Shown: positions 1-9,853 of the stretch, piece by piece
How the letters are laid out: each line of letters opens with the position of its first letter
Numbering within the stretch: position 1 is the first letter of the stretch
Assembly: GCA_964352215.1 (NCBI GenBank)
Contig: CAYGRE010000021.1
Coordinates: forward strand, 13,103 to 77,102
Reading direction: 5' to 3'
DNA: 64,000 bases
Origin: CAWUKT01 sp964352215
GTDB lineage: Bacteria > Bacteroidota > Bacteroidia > J057 > JADKCL01
Position numbers and translations under genes: made by a program
The notes under the pieces: generated by a model
Seen by the model: the letters and a program-made list of their open reading frames with translations, nothing else
Told to the model about the DNA's origin: nothing
Database searches by the model: none

Positions 1-943
1 CCGAAATGTGTTGGCCCTTGGCTTCGACCTTGAGGTCAAGCATCTGGTTGAAATCACAGTCGAAAAGGTAACCATCCCATCCGATAGAAATCGTATTCCG
101 GCACATTACATTGTGAGCTGCGGCAGGATTGAAAGCATTCACCAATTCCTCCATATACCCTTCATAGTTACCGGAAGCAATCAGATAGTCCAGGAAACGG
201 CTGACAGGAAGGTTGGTAATCGCAAACAACTGGTTGAATACAATGTCAAAATCGCGCTTGAGCGCAATCTTGAATTGATGCTCGAGGCTGTTCTGGTCTC
301 CTGGAAGCATCGCCCCATTGGGGTTGAATACAAGGTTGAGGGTGAGGCCACTGCCTTCAATGCCATAACCAACCTCATTCAACATTTTCAATGCTCTGAT
401 CGATCGGTCGAATACACCGTCTCCACGTTGACGGTCAGTCCCCTTTGATTTATAGGAGGGCAGCGATGAAACCACCTCGATATTGTGTTTTTTGAAGAAT
501 TCGGGGAGGTCATGGTATTTTTTGTTGGCCACGATGATGGTCAGGTTGCAGCGTACGATCACGTGCTTGTCCAGCTTCTTGATTTCCTCAACAAACCACC
601 TGAAGTTGGGATTCATTTCTGGTGCGCCACCCGTCAGGTCAACCGTCTTGATATCAGTCTTAGCCAGGACGTCGATGCATTGCTGCATAGTCTCCCTGGT
701 CATGATCTCTTTGCGATCTGGCCCTGCATCTACGTGGCAATGCTTGCAAACCTGGTTGCACATTTTCCCAACATTCACCTGAAAAATATCGAGTTGGGTT
801 GGTTTTAGTGGATTTAATCCAATTTCAGCCAACTTCTGTGAGAAAGCAGGAAAATGAACCCTGTTCTCCAACTCGTGGATTTGCTTTTCAGTATTGTTGA
901 GATCGTGACCTCGTGATTTAAGTGACTTTGTCGCTGTACCCAT
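1..943 (-). CDS. arsS: Arsenosugar biosynthesis radical SAM protein ArsS (3' end outside window)
   Basis: Reading on the minus strand from an ATG at 943, an open frame runs off the window start, so 314 residues are visible and the C-terminus is missing. A radical SAM cluster motif CNQVCKHC (CX3CX2C) lies near residue 62 and is followed by HVDAGPDR, then VDLTGGAPE, and later MCRNTISIGWDGYLFDCDFNQM. This is the layout of the ArsS/DUF3641 family, which acts after arsenic methylation to build the adenosyl or sugar part of arsenosugars (family knowledge). The next gene upstream on the same strand is the small AhpD-like protein that usually travels with ArsS, 75 bases away, so the two are probably one operon. 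Some ArsS proteins are selenoproteins at the C-terminus; that part cannot be seen here. Confidence 0.88.
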   Translation of the reverse strand, partial: MGTATKSLKSRGHDLNNTEKQIHELENRVHFPAFSQKLAEIGLNPLKPTQLDIFQVNVGKMCNQVCKHCHVDAGPDRKEIMTRETMQQCIDVLAKTDIKTVDLTGGAPEMNPNFRWFVEEIKKLDKHVIVRCNLTIIVANKKYHDLPEFFKKHNIEVVSSLPSYKSKGTDRQRGDGVFDRSIRALKMLNEVGYGIEGSGLTLNLVFNPNGAMLPGDQNSLEHQFKIALKRDFDIVFNQLFAITNLPVSRFLDYLIASGNYEGYMEELVNAFNPAAAHNVMCRNTISIGWDGYLFDCDFNQMLDLKVEAKGQHIS

Positions 944-1018
944 ATTGTCTTGTTCCTAGTCTAAACCAACTGATCGCCATTGTGTTTTCCCCGGCTGAAA
1001 GAATGGTCGAAAGGGGAA

Positions 1019-1354
1019 TTACATCAGCAGTTCATTCGCCTTGTTCATCATCTGCACCCCATGGACGAGTGAAGCTCCACCCCGGATGGCAGCTGCCACA
1101 TGCACAGCTTCCATCAGTTCAGCCTCTTCACATCCCATCTTAAGCGTGTCCTGGGTATAGGCATCGATACAATATGGGCATTGCACTGCATGTGAAACCG
1201 CCAAGGCAATCAAGGCTTTTTCCCGCTTGGTCAAGGCGCCATCCTTAAACACTTCTCCGTACCAGTCGAAGAATTTGGCTGCCAAATTGGGCTCAAAATC
1301 TTTGATGTCACCGAATTTTCCCAGGTCTTTAGGATCGTAATATGTGTCTTTCAT
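1019..1354 (-). CDS. AhpD-like carboxymuconolactone decarboxylase family protein, arsenosugar-associated
   Basis: A 111-residue protein of the carboxymuconolactone decarboxylase/AhpD fold. The redox signature is visible as H55 followed by C59-P-Y-C62, with the helical run EKALIALAVSHAVQCPYC typical of the family. Members carry out peroxidase-like or thiol-disulfide chemistry. Here the position directly upstream of arsS, same strand, matches the arsenosugar biosynthesis-associated peroxidase-like group. The substrate is not known from sequence. It is the first gene of the pair; the promoter should lie in 1355-1535, which holds no gene. Confidence 0.85.
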   Translation of the reverse strand: MKDTYYDPKDLGKFGDIKDFEPNLAAKFFDWYGEVFKDGALTKREKALIALAVSHAVQCPYCIDAYTQDTLKMGCEEAELMEAVHVAAAIRGGASLVHGVQMMNKANELLM

Positions 1355-1535
1355 CTGATGTCGATATATTTTAACCTAAAATTAAGCGAAATTCCATGGG
1401 TACAAAGCCCAATCGCCTGGTTCAGTAAGATTCGCCAATTGTACAGTGTTATTTTGTCCAGTATTTGACTTATTTACCATCAACTACTACTGGATCTCAA
1501 GGTTGGAATCCAAACCACTTATTCCTGGAATACGT

Positions 1536-2459
1536 TTAGAAGAATCTTGGAGTCAGGAACCTGGAACGTCCCCAACTGATATCCATTCCCACCATAAACT
1601 CATGGCTACCGGCACTGACGGATTGTACAGGATTCAGTGAATAGTCAAATGCATAGCCAAAACGGAAATATTTAGGGCTGATGTACTCAAGCATCATCAA
1701 TACTGCATCTCCGGTGCGGTAACCTGCTCCCACGCCAAAGGTCTTGGAGAAGAAAAAGGTTGCATTGAAGTCAAACTGTACCGGAGCATTGTGTACGTAC
1801 TTCATCACGGTAGATGGACGGAAATCTACTTTGTTGTCAAGCGGGATTAGTCCTCCCATGGTGGCAAACAGATGTACGCGTTGCTTATCGGCAATTTCCT
1901 GGACCAGGGTATTGTCATAGCGGAAATACTTCCCGGACAGGAGGTTGGTGGTCGAGGCACCAACAAAAAAGTTCTCGGTGCGGAAATAAGCCCCTGTCCC
2001 TACCCTTGGCAACCAAGCGGTCAAATTAGTCGTGGGAATGATCTGGTCGGGATCGCGGGTTGTGACATCGGAAAAGCGGTTACTGTAATTTGTGAAACCA
2101 CCGGACAAACCAAGTGAAAGCTTCGCTTTACCCATCTCGATCTGGTAGGCATAACTCAACTCAAGGAAATTCTGCTGGACGACTCCGAGGCGATCATGGG
2201 TGAAATTTACACCAAACCCATGTTGCTCATTGGCGCTGGGTTTGTGCAGGGAAATATTGGCGTTGACCGGGGCGCCCTCAAATCCCCACCATTGTTTGCG
2301 GAACAATAAGGTGCCACTCATGGTTCCCCGGCTTCCTGCGTAGGCAGGATTGAAGGCCAACTGGTTGAACATGTATTGGGTGTACTGGGGCTCTTGCTGA
2401 GCAGCAACCATTTGGTAAATGCCAACCAGAGCCAGGATGACCAGTAAACTCTTTTTCAT
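1536..2459 (-). CDS. PorP/SprF family type IX secretion system membrane protein
   Basis: A 307-residue protein with a cleavable signal peptide (MKKSLLVILALVGIYQMVAAQ), followed at once by the family signature QYTQYMFNQLAFNPAYAGSRG. The rest is a series of amphipathic beta-strands ending in aromatic FF, as in an outer-membrane barrel. PorP/SprF proteins anchor or present T9SS cargo with type B (gliding-motility-type) C-terminal domains. The gene starts 12 bases after the stop of the giant adhesin at 2472-6407 on the same strand, so adhesin and partner are almost certainly co-transcribed. A second, larger PorP/SprF sits at 46489. Confidence 0.92.
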   Translation of the reverse strand: MKKSLLVILALVGIYQMVAAQQEPQYTQYMFNQLAFNPAYAGSRGTMSGTLLFRKQWWGFEGAPVNANISLHKPSANEQHGFGVNFTHDRLGVVQQNFLELSYAYQIEMGKAKLSLGLSGGFTNYSNRFSDVTTRDPDQIIPTTNLTAWLPRVGTGAYFRTENFFVGASTTNLLSGKYFRYDNTLVQEIADKQRVHLFATMGGLIPLDNKVDFRPSTVMKYVHNAPVQFDFNATFFFSKTFGVGAGYRTGDAVLMMLEYISPKYFRFGYAFDYSLNPVQSVSAGSHEFMVGMDISWGRSRFLTPRFF

Positions 2460-2471
2460 ATCCAGTCTCCC

Positions 2472-5400
2472 CTATCGATATAGCGTCACAAATCCTTTAA
2501 CAGTCTTGAACCCTTCGCCCAGGTCGATTACATAATAGTAAGTTCCTTCGGGTAAATCCTTTCCATTCCAGGTACCGTCCCAATCATTCTGATAAGAATT
2601 GGCTTCATAGACTGTTTTTCCCCAACGGTTGAAGACCATCAATACGTTATCCGGATAAAAATACAGATCATCTATGACCCAGGTATCGTTATCACCATCG
2701 GCATTGGGGGTAAAGGCATTGGGAGCATGAAAATCATCGTAATCAATCACTTCATAGGGACCATAGACAATAGTATCTATACAACCCTGGTTGATATTCG
2801 CGATCAGGGTAATGTAGAATTCCCCTACCTGATCAAAATTGTGAGCAGGCGAAGGAGCTGAAGACGTGAATCCGTCACCAAAGTCCCACTCATAGCTGTT
2901 GGCAGCCGTACTGAGATTGATGAATTGAACCGTGGAGTTTGGAATGTTCAGGAGTACACTTGTATCAGGATCAGACATGAAGTCTGCGATAGGAGCATCA
3001 TAGACATCAATAAAGGTCGGGGTCCTTGGGCTCACACACCCGAGGCTGGTCTGCTGTACCCAGAACGAATCGTTGACAGCCGGGGTCACATTGTTAAAGG
3101 TGAAGTCATTGCCCGTGTTGAGGACGTTTCCACCAACCGGTGCGTCAAACCATTCAACCGTGCCGCCTCCAATGGCAGTCATGATGACATCATCCCCGGT
3201 ACAGGCAATGAAGCCTGGGGTCAAAGGAGCCAGTGGGATAGGATTGACAATCGCGACACCTGAAATGGTAGTATCACACTGTCCATTGTCCAGCAAAACA
3301 CTGTAAGGATAGTTACCGGGGGCAATATAACTGTAGACAACAGTATTGGCGTTTCCGGAGAAGCCTCCTCCACCTGACCAGGTGATACTGGTTGTATTTT
3401 GTGGATTCACGACAAAGTTGGTGGGTGTTCCGTCGCAGACCGTATCTACAAAAACGGTTCCGGTTGGTCGCGCCAATACGTTTACAGATACAGGGCTATT
3501 TGCTGAAGATGTACAACCAAACTGGGTAGTACCAATCACCGAGATATTGTCCCCATTTTGCAGCGCCACAGTTGTAAAACCGGTTCCGGTTCCAGCCTGT
3601 ATAGAATTCCCATTGATAGCGAAATTATAATCTGGCAATCCCCCCGGACTTACGGTAAAGGTTACAGGAGCTCCTTCACACTGGACTGTATCTGAAACGG
3701 CGATGCTCAATGCCGGAGGATAGTCTACAGCAAGATCAAGCGAATCCTGATAGAGACAGCCGTTTCCATCGTCTATCTGTACCGTATAGAGACCGGGGGT
3801 CGTAACATTAATATTAGGAGTTGTTTGACCTGAACTCCAATTGTAGGTGGCTCCTCCCCAGGAACTGGCATCCAAGGGTAAAGTGACGCCATCACAGATC
3901 AAGGTGTCGGCTCCAACATTTCCAGTAAGCAAAGGCCAGACATTCACACTCATGGAGTCCACACTTGGGCAACCATTGACATCGATTACATCAACGGTGT
4001 AGGTACCGGCATTTTGTACCTGAATGGTTGGGGTACTGGCACCGGTTGACCAGGAGTAGGATGAGAAAGTTCCAGGATTAAGGGTCGTTGAAAAACCAGG
4101 ACATAAATCCTGATTGGCTCCAAGACTCGCTTGTTGCGTATTGTTCACGGTGACATTGATCACATCCACTGACATACAGCTATCTGTATTCATCACCGTC
4201 ACCTGGTAGGTGCCAGATGAAGTCACCAGAATACTGCGGCTGGTCGGTCCATTGCTCCATGCATAAGACAGGGAACCACCTGGCCCGGCATCTATCGTAA
4301 CCGAGTCACAGACGACAAGATCAGGTCCAAGATTAACAGCAGGCAATGGATTGACAATAACATTAATGAATTGAGCAGGTGCCTGGCAGCCTTGAGGGCT
4401 GTTACCGATCACTGAGTATTGGGTGTTAGAACTAGGAGAAACAACCGTACTGGAATTGTTATCGCCGGTGGACCAACTGTAACTCGCTGCTCCTACTGCG
4501 AACAACGTGGTACTATCGCCATCGCAGATAACGGTATCCCCTACTATACTAACCAGTGGTGTGTTGTCAATGGTGACGTTAACATTGTCAACCGAGAAAC
4601 AACTGTCGATATTGGTTACTGTAACCTGGTAATTACCTGAGGTGGTTACACTCAAGGTTTGAGTAGCAGGCCCGGTATTCCAGGCGTAACTTAAGGTTCC
4701 ACCGGGACCCGCATCCAGGGTATATTGATCGCAGACGATGGTGTCGGCACCCAAATTAACTGAAGGCACCGCATTTACATTTACCTGATAGGCTGCGGGC
4801 AGGCTGGTACATCCTGCGGCACTCACTCCTGTAACCTGGTAAGTGGTGGTAGTTGATGGACCTACCACGGTATTGGCAGAGTTAGACCCATTGTTCCAGG
4901 TGTAAAATGAAGCACCGTTTGCCACCAGGGTGGTGGTTTCTCCAAAACAGATGGTATTGTCACCTGTAACGGTGACAGTTGGGATCGGATTGACAGTGAC
5001 ACTTGTAGCACCTACCAAACTTGGACACCCCGCTATGAAGGCTGTAACATTATAAGTACCGGATGCATTCGTTTGCGGATTTGTAACTGTCGTGTTCTGG
5101 GTATTGGCCGTAAAACTATTGGGACCAGTCCAATTATAAATTGCTCCAGTAATATTATTGGCAGAAAGATTGAGTGGATCTCCTGCACAAAGGGGACCAT
5201 TGCTGCTGGCAGTTGGCGTCGGAGGCGTTGGGTTTACTGTAACTGCCTGTGCAGTAGATGGACTCGAACAAATTCCATTGCTGGTAACCAGGGTATAAGT
5301 TCCTGATGCTGCCGGAGCGGCATTGAGGATACTGGGATTTTGTTGGGAAGATGTAAACCCATTGGGTCCGGTCCAACTGTAGGAAACCCCGGCACCTCCA

Positions 5401-6407
5401 TTGCCGGTAAGGTTGAGGGTCGAACCTTCACATATTGGTCCGTTCCCCATGGTCGCGGGTTGAGGAGGAAGGGGAACAACTGTAACCGATTTTGTAACAG
5501 AATCAGTACAGCCAAAATTATCTGTAATTACCAGCTTAACCGTGTAAGTACCCGGGGCCCCGTACAAGTGCTTGGGATTAACCGCATTGCTGGTGCCACC
5601 ATCACCAAAGGTCCAGGCAAAGTTGGAAATGGTAGCCGCGGCCGCAGCAGCTGAGCCACATGAATTGTCAAAGAAGAAGAATGAAGCAGAATCGTTTAAA
5701 CATACATTCGTGGTCGTGATTCCAAAATCGGGAAGGAGTTCATAAGCGAAATTGGAATAAAATACGTCTGCCTGACTGAAATTATAAAAACCAAAACGTC
5801 CGGGTTCAAAACAGCCATTTACATCAAATACGGTAGCTCCGTTGATGCGAATGATTACCCTGTTGTAGAGATAAGTCAACTCAAAGTTATAGGGCACATT
5901 TCTGACCCAACCAGGGGCTACGTTGGCTCCCAATTGGGTAAATGAAGGATCAGGCGTATGGTTCCACCAGGGCAACCAGTTTCCGGTCACATCCACAGGA
6001 CCATCAATTCGGTTTAACCATTGCGTATTGGCCCCATTTTTAGGAACCTGAGTCCAGTCGAATAAATAGCTCTGCATATTGAAAGCATTGGTATTCGATA
6101 CCGTCGGGGTTCGGTGGCCAAAAATAAAACCAATGAAGTCATCATCCGTACCCGCAGAAAGGAGGGTACCAGTGATTCTTACATTGATAAAGTCTTCAGG
6201 ACTGATAAAAAAAGATGGAAAACCGTTGATCGTCTGGTGTACCTGGGTTCCGGCTGCATTGACATTCCACGTACCAGAATTGGTGGGGCCTATCCTGGAC
6301 CATGAGTTGAGATCGATTACGTTTGCACATTGCGCCAAAAGAGTGATGGGCGACAGGCAAACGAAAGCAATCAGCAGACAAGTGAAGATGCGTTTCTGAC
6401 TCAGCAT
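2472..6407 (-). CDS. Giant PKD/Ig-repeat surface adhesin with gliding-motility (type B T9SS) C-terminal domain
   Basis: I place the start at the ATG at 6407 (1311 residues), because MLSQKRIFTCLLIAFVCLSP is a signal peptide; an upstream in-frame ATG at 6446 would add 13 residues before it. Order: an N-terminal lectin-like region (about 25-230), a PKD domain with FAWTFGDGGTSNAVNPKHLYGAPG, then a long tandem series of Ig-like units of roughly 80 residues with recurring SYxWSTG and GTYQVTV strands, a second PKD (YEWDFGDGFTSSAPSPAHNF), and the C-terminal domain starting at APNAFTPNADGDNDTW with VFNRWGKTVYE and WDGTWNGKDLPEGTYYYVI. That last domain is the type B T9SS sorting module. Predicted to be secreted and held at the surface with the PorP/SprF protein encoded just downstream. 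Confidence 0.93.
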   Translation of the reverse strand: MLSQKRIFTCLLIAFVCLSPITLLAQCANVIDLNSWSRIGPTNSGTWNVNAAGTQVHQTINGFPSFFISPEDFINVRITGTLLSAGTDDDFIGFIFGHRTPTVSNTNAFNMQSYLFDWTQVPKNGANTQWLNRIDGPVDVTGNWLPWWNHTPDPSFTQLGANVAPGWVRNVPYNFELTYLYNRVIIRINGATVFDVNGCFEPGRFGFYNFSQADVFYSNFAYELLPDFGITTTNVCLNDSASFFFFDNSCGSAAAAAATISNFAWTFGDGGTSNAVNPKHLYGAPGTYTVKLVITDNFGCTDSVTKSVTVVPLPPQPATMGNGPICEGSTLNLTGNGGAGVSYSWTGPNGFTSSQQNPSILNAAPAASGTYTLVTSNGICSSPSTAQAVTVNPTPPTPTASSNGPLCAGDPLNLSANNITGAIYNWTGPNSFTANTQNTTVTNPQTNASGTYNVTAFIAGCPSLVGATSVTVNPIPTVTVTGDNTICFGETTTLVANGASFYTWNNGSNSANTVVGPSTTTTYQVTGVSAAGCTSLPAAYQVNVNAVPSVNLGADTIVCDQYTLDAGPGGTLSYAWNTGPATQTLSVTTSGNYQVTVTNIDSCFSVDNVNVTIDNTPLVSIVGDTVICDGDSTTLFAVGAASYSWSTGDNNSSTVVSPSSNTQYSVIGNSPQGCQAPAQFINVIVNPLPAVNLGPDLVVCDSVTIDAGPGGSLSYAWSNGPTSRSILVTSSGTYQVTVMNTDSCMSVDVINVTVNNTQQASLGANQDLCPGFSTTLNPGTFSSYSWSTGASTPTIQVQNAGTYTVDVIDVNGCPSVDSMSVNVWPLLTGNVGADTLICDGVTLPLDASSWGGATYNWSSGQTTPNINVTTPGLYTVQIDDGNGCLYQDSLDLAVDYPPALSIAVSDTVQCEGAPVTFTVSPGGLPDYNFAINGNSIQAGTGTGFTTVALQNGDNISVIGTTQFGCTSSANSPVSVNVLARPTGTVFVDTVCDGTPTNFVVNPQNTTSITWSGGGGFSGNANTVVYSYIAPGNYPYSVLLDNGQCDTTISGVAIVNPIPLAPLTPGFIACTGDDVIMTAIGGGTVEWFDAPVGGNVLNTGNDFTFNNVTPAVNDSFWVQQTSLGCVSPRTPTFIDVYDAPIADFMSDPDTSVLLNIPNSTVQFINLSTAANSYEWDFGDGFTSSAPSPAHNFDQVGEFYITLIANINQGCIDTIVYGPYEVIDYDDFHAPNAFTPNADGDNDTWVIDDLYFYPDNVLMVFNRWGKTVYEANSYQNDWDGTWNGKDLPEGTYYYVIDLGEGFKTVKGFVTLYR

Positions 6408-6569
6408 AGTTGATTTCAGAGATTCATAGTAGTGCTCACTATGCAATGTAAAAAAAACTTACAATCTTCCCGTAGCAAATGCCTAAAAAAATGCCGTTTA
6501 TCAGGCTCCTTTCACCTTTTCAGATCATTTATCCTAAGAAAATCCAACAGTGATTGCTTAAATTGCGCT

Positions 6570-7391
6570 ATGAAAAAGTTATTTGTGCTGCTATTTCTGT
6601 TCCCTTTGCTGGTTCAAGCCCGCGAAGTTTCTGTAGACAATGCTTTTGACCTGTTTCAGGCCATCGCACCGAATACAACCATACGTGTTGCCCCAGGGGA
6701 TTACAATTTCAGTACCCTTAATGAAGGTACTTCCACTGATTATGCCAATTTCTCGGGTGGGGAAGTCTATATCAAGGAGATACGGAATTTGACGATCATC
6801 GGTGAAGGTTATGCTGAACTTGGAACGGAAGACCCCTACTCCAACGTATTTCGCTTTACCGATTGCCAGGACATCAGCCTGGAAAACCTGATCATGGGTC
6901 ACTTCATTGAAAAGGGCTATTGCGAAGGATCGGTTGTTTCTTTCCATGGATGTATGAATGTATCTATTGTCAAATCGGTTATGTATGGAAGTGGCACCTA
7001 TGGCATCCAGGCATTTGATGTAGATGGCCTAAAGGTCAGCAATTCAGTCATCAAGGATTGCTCTTATGGCACAGTTTACATGCAGAATGTATCCAATGTG
7101 GAATTTAGAAATACGCAATTCAAGAGGTGCCAGGCCGGACTAAGCTTTAGGGGGGCATCACGACTGATCTTGTTTGACAACTGTTACTTCTCAGGGATCA
7201 AAGACTTTCAGGATTGGAGCAAATGGAACGAAGATGCAAAATACCTTTTCTTCTTTGACCCTCAGGTCGAGAGTGTATTGTTGAAAAACAACCGCTTCGA
7301 AAACAATGGTACAACGGCTCTGCTCTCCCGGCAAGATGATGTTACAGTGAAGGGCTCCACTGGAAGCAAAAATGCCTTTGAGTTGAAGTAA
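6570..7391 (+). CDS. Secreted right-handed parallel beta-helix protein
   Basis: The open frame is longer, but the ATG at 6570 begins a clear signal peptide (MKKLFVLLFLFPLLVQA), giving 273 residues. The mature part has short repeated coils such as NLTIIGEGYAEL, ISLENLIMGHF, VSIVKSVMYGSG, LKVSNSVIKDCSYGTVYMQN and VEFRNTQFKRCQAGL, the pattern of a pectate-lyase-type parallel beta-helix. There is no sorting tail. No catalytic set can be assigned, so polysaccharide binding or cleavage is only a guess. It is divergent from the adhesin gene, and the two share the 6408-6569 promoter region. Confidence 0.72.
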   Translation: MKKLFVLLFLFPLLVQAREVSVDNAFDLFQAIAPNTTIRVAPGDYNFSTLNEGTSTDYANFSGGEVYIKEIRNLTIIGEGYAELGTEDPYSNVFRFTDCQDISLENLIMGHFIEKGYCEGSVVSFHGCMNVSIVKSVMYGSGTYGIQAFDVDGLKVSNSVIKDCSYGTVYMQNVSNVEFRNTQFKRCQAGLSFRGASRLILFDNCYFSGIKDFQDWSKWNEDAKYLFFFDPQVESVLLKNNRFENNGTTALLSRQDDVTVKGSTGSKNAFELK

Positions 7392-7490
7392 ACCCTTTTT
7401 GATGTCTTTTTAGCACAGGCCTACTCCTCCGAAACAAGGGGAAAGGTTCATCATGGACTAAATAGATTGCACAAATAGTCTTATTTATTT

Positions 7491-7530
7491 TTTAGACTCA
7501 TCTAAACAATCTAATTTAGATGAATCTAAA
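7491..7530 (+). promoter_or_regulatory. Two tandem palindromic boxes TTTAGA-N4-TCTAAA before the TonB receptor
   Basis: Box 1 (7491-7506) is TTTAGACTCATCTAAA and box 2 (7515-7530) is TTTAGATGAATCTAAA. Each has perfect TTTAGA/TCTAAA half-sites around four bases, with an 8-base gap between boxes. They end 16 bases before the receptor start codon. The TTTAG...CTAAA layout resembles operators of the DtxR/MntR/IdeR metal-sensor family (family knowledge), so iron or manganese repression is the likely reading. The regulator gene is not in this window. Confidence 0.65.
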
Positions 7531-7546
7531 AATGTATTAAGTCCAA

Positions 7547-9853
7547 ATGAAACCCTTCTCTCTATTTATCCTACTTCTCCTATTTGCAGATGCGGTATCA
7601 GGGCAATCCGGAGTCATCAAGGGAACCCTTACTTCAGACAATGAGGTTCTGGAATATGCCAAGGTCTATCTTGAAGAAACGGCCCTGGGTACTTTTAGCA
7701 ATGACCAGGGCAAGTTTGAGATTCGGGAGGTACCACTTGGTGAATATAAACTCAAGGTCTCGCTGGCTGGTTTTGAACCGAAGGAAACTCAAGTTGACTT
7801 GAATTATGAAGGGCAGGAAATAGTCCTCAACCTTGGTCTGTCCAGCGTAGCCTATGAATTGGATCAAGTAGTTCTGACCGGGACCCGCACCTCCAAAAGG
7901 CAAACAGAATCAGCGGTGATTGTCAATGTAATTGATACCCGTACCCTTGAAAATGTACAGGCTTGTAACCTATCCGAAGGGCTCAAATTTCAGCCTGGTC
8001 TTCGAGTAGAGACAGATTGTCAAACCTGTAATTATACGCAACTGAGAATGAATGGTCTGGGAGGATCTTATTCTCAAATCCTGATCAACGGACGTCCCAT
8101 CTTCAGCCCCTTGACCGGCCTTTACGGGATGGAACAGTTACCGACCAATATGATTGAGCGGATCGAAGTTGTGCGTGGTGGAGGATCCGCCCTTTATGGC
8201 TCCAGTGCCATTGGCGGTACAGTAAATGTCATCACCAAGATTCCTAAAAAGAACTCCTACGATGTGGGTTATACCTTCCAAAACATCAATGGAGCTGCCA
8301 ATGATCATATCCTCGCCGGAAATGCAACCTATGTCAACAAGCAGGCCAGTGCAGGCGGAACCATTTTCATCAATAAGAGAAACCGGGCCCTCTACGATCA
8401 CAATGGGGATAATTTTTCAGAGCTTCCTCTACTCAGGAACAACTCGTTTGGCGCCAACTTCTTTTTCCTGCCCAAGGAGAACCATAAGCTCGAAGTCAGC
8501 CTGAGCAATCTGCGTGAATACAGATATGGAGGAGAAATGGTGGATGGGCCTGCTCACCTGGCCCTTCAGTCTGAGGAGCGTAACCACAATGTACTGGTTG
8601 GAAATATTGATTATCAAGTCAACTTCAATGACGAGAACAGTTCCTTTATTGCTTATGCAGCTGCACAGAATACTGGCCGAACCCACTACACCGGAATTTT
8701 CCCCGATGAATCTGAAGACGTGCAAATTCACCTCGACCATCCACCCTATGGTACATCCGCCAATACAACCCTCCAGGGAGGCATTCAGCTCAATCACCGC
8801 ATTCGCAATTTTCTCGGAGGTAGCAATGTCATTACCGTAGGTTCAGAGTATATCATGGATGATGTAATTGACCAGATCGATGCCTACAATTATGAAATCG
8901 ACCAATTGACCGAGAACTTTGGTTCTTTTGTTCAAAGTGATTGGGAAGTCACTCCGGCCTTGAACCTGCTCACCGGAGTCCGGGCCGACAAACACAATCT
9001 GGTAGATAACCTTATCCTGAGCCCACGTGTGTCCTTGTTGTACAAACTCAGGAAGAATACCCAATTCCGCATGACCTGGGGTACGGGATTCCGGGCCCCT
9101 CAAGCCTTTGATACTGACCTGCACCTTGCCTTTGCCGGAGGAGGAATCTCAAGAATCAGCTTGTCTCCCGATCTGGTCCAGGAACGATCCAACAGTTTCA
9201 GTACCTCGGTCAACTATGACAAAGCCAAAGAAAAGTTCATCGCTGGATTTACCCTCGAAGGATTCTATACCCATCTCAACAATGCCTTCTACCTCCACCC
9301 TCTGGGCGAAGATGCTTTCGGGGAGCGTTTTGAGAAGCGCAATGGAGCCGGGGCAGCGGTACAGGGATTGACCCTCGAACTCCGGGCCAATTACGATCAA
9401 AAAGTCCAGTTGGAAGCAGGTTTTACTCTGCAATCCAGCCTCTTTGACGAGCCTGTTGAAAATATTGAAGGGCTGGAGCCCCGACGTGAATTCCTCAGAA
9501 CGCCCAACCAATATGGATATGCCATCCTCAGGATTACGCCTACTTCGCAATGGAACTCTGCCATCAACTTCGTTTATACCGGTCCGATGGATCTGGTCCA
9601 CTTCGCGGGTGCTCCAGAACAAACGTTTGACACTTACACCGTATCTCCTTCCTTCGCAGAAGTAGGGATCAAGACGGGGTATACTGTGAATTTTGACCGC
9701 CTCAACTCTGGCGTTGAATTCTATGGAGGGGTTAAAAACCTGTTCAATGCCTACCAGAATGATTTTGATTCCGGTAAGAACCGAGATAGCAATTACGTCT
9801 TTGGTCCCGGTGCACCGCGGACTTTCTTCCTTGGTTTAAGGATTAAAGGATAA
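7547..9853 (+). CDS. TonB-dependent outer-membrane receptor
   Basis: A 768-residue receptor. Residues 1-19 are a signal peptide, about 23-95 a carboxypeptidase-regulatory-like beta-sandwich (GVIKGTLTSDNEVLEYAKVYLEE), about 110-230 the plug (LNLGLSSVAYELDQVVLTGTRT, IERIEVVRGGGSALYGSSAIGGTVNVIT), and the rest a 22-strand barrel ending PRTFFLGLRIKG. The plug carries a pair of cysteines, C158-Q-T-C161, just before NYTQLRMNGLGG. This Cys pair is shared by a subset of Bacteroidota receptors and could bind metal or form a disulfide (inference). The two metalloregulator-like boxes directly upstream favour a metal or metallophore cargo. The 3' end overlaps the convergent CAP-domain gene by 18 bases. 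Confidence 0.93.
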   Translation: MKPFSLFILLLLFADAVSGQSGVIKGTLTSDNEVLEYAKVYLEETALGTFSNDQGKFEIREVPLGEYKLKVSLAGFEPKETQVDLNYEGQEIVLNLGLSSVAYELDQVVLTGTRTSKRQTESAVIVNVIDTRTLENVQACNLSEGLKFQPGLRVETDCQTCNYTQLRMNGLGGSYSQILINGRPIFSPLTGLYGMEQLPTNMIERIEVVRGGGSALYGSSAIGGTVNVITKIPKKNSYDVGYTFQNINGAANDHILAGNATYVNKQASAGGTIFINKRNRALYDHNGDNFSELPLLRNNSFGANFFFLPKENHKLEVSLSNLREYRYGGEMVDGPAHLALQSEERNHNVLVGNIDYQVNFNDENSSFIAYAAAQNTGRTHYTGIFPDESEDVQIHLDHPPYGTSANTTLQGGIQLNHRIRNFLGGSNVITVGSEYIMDDVIDQIDAYNYEIDQLTENFGSFVQSDWEVTPALNLLTGVRADKHNLVDNLILSPRVSLLYKLRKNTQFRMTWGTGFRAPQAFDTDLHLAFAGGGISRISLSPDLVQERSNSFSTSVNYDKAKEKFIAGFTLEGFYTHLNNAFYLHPLGEDAFGERFEKRNGAGAAVQGLTLELRANYDQKVQLEAGFTLQSSLFDEPVENIEGLEPRREFLRTPNQYGYAILRITPTSQWNSAINFVYTGPMDLVHFAGAPEQTFDTYTVSPSFAEVGIKTGYTVNFDRLNSGVEFYGGVKNLFNAYQNDFDSGKNRDSNYVFGPGAPRTFFLGLRIKG

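Noticed and set aside
8..448. Plus-strand 146-residue frame at the window start
   Set aside because: It is antisense to arsS, whose frame is open to the edge and carries clear family motifs.
6591..6947. Minus-strand 118-residue frame inside the beta-helix gene
   Set aside because: It is an antisense shadow; the plus strand has the signal peptide and repeats.
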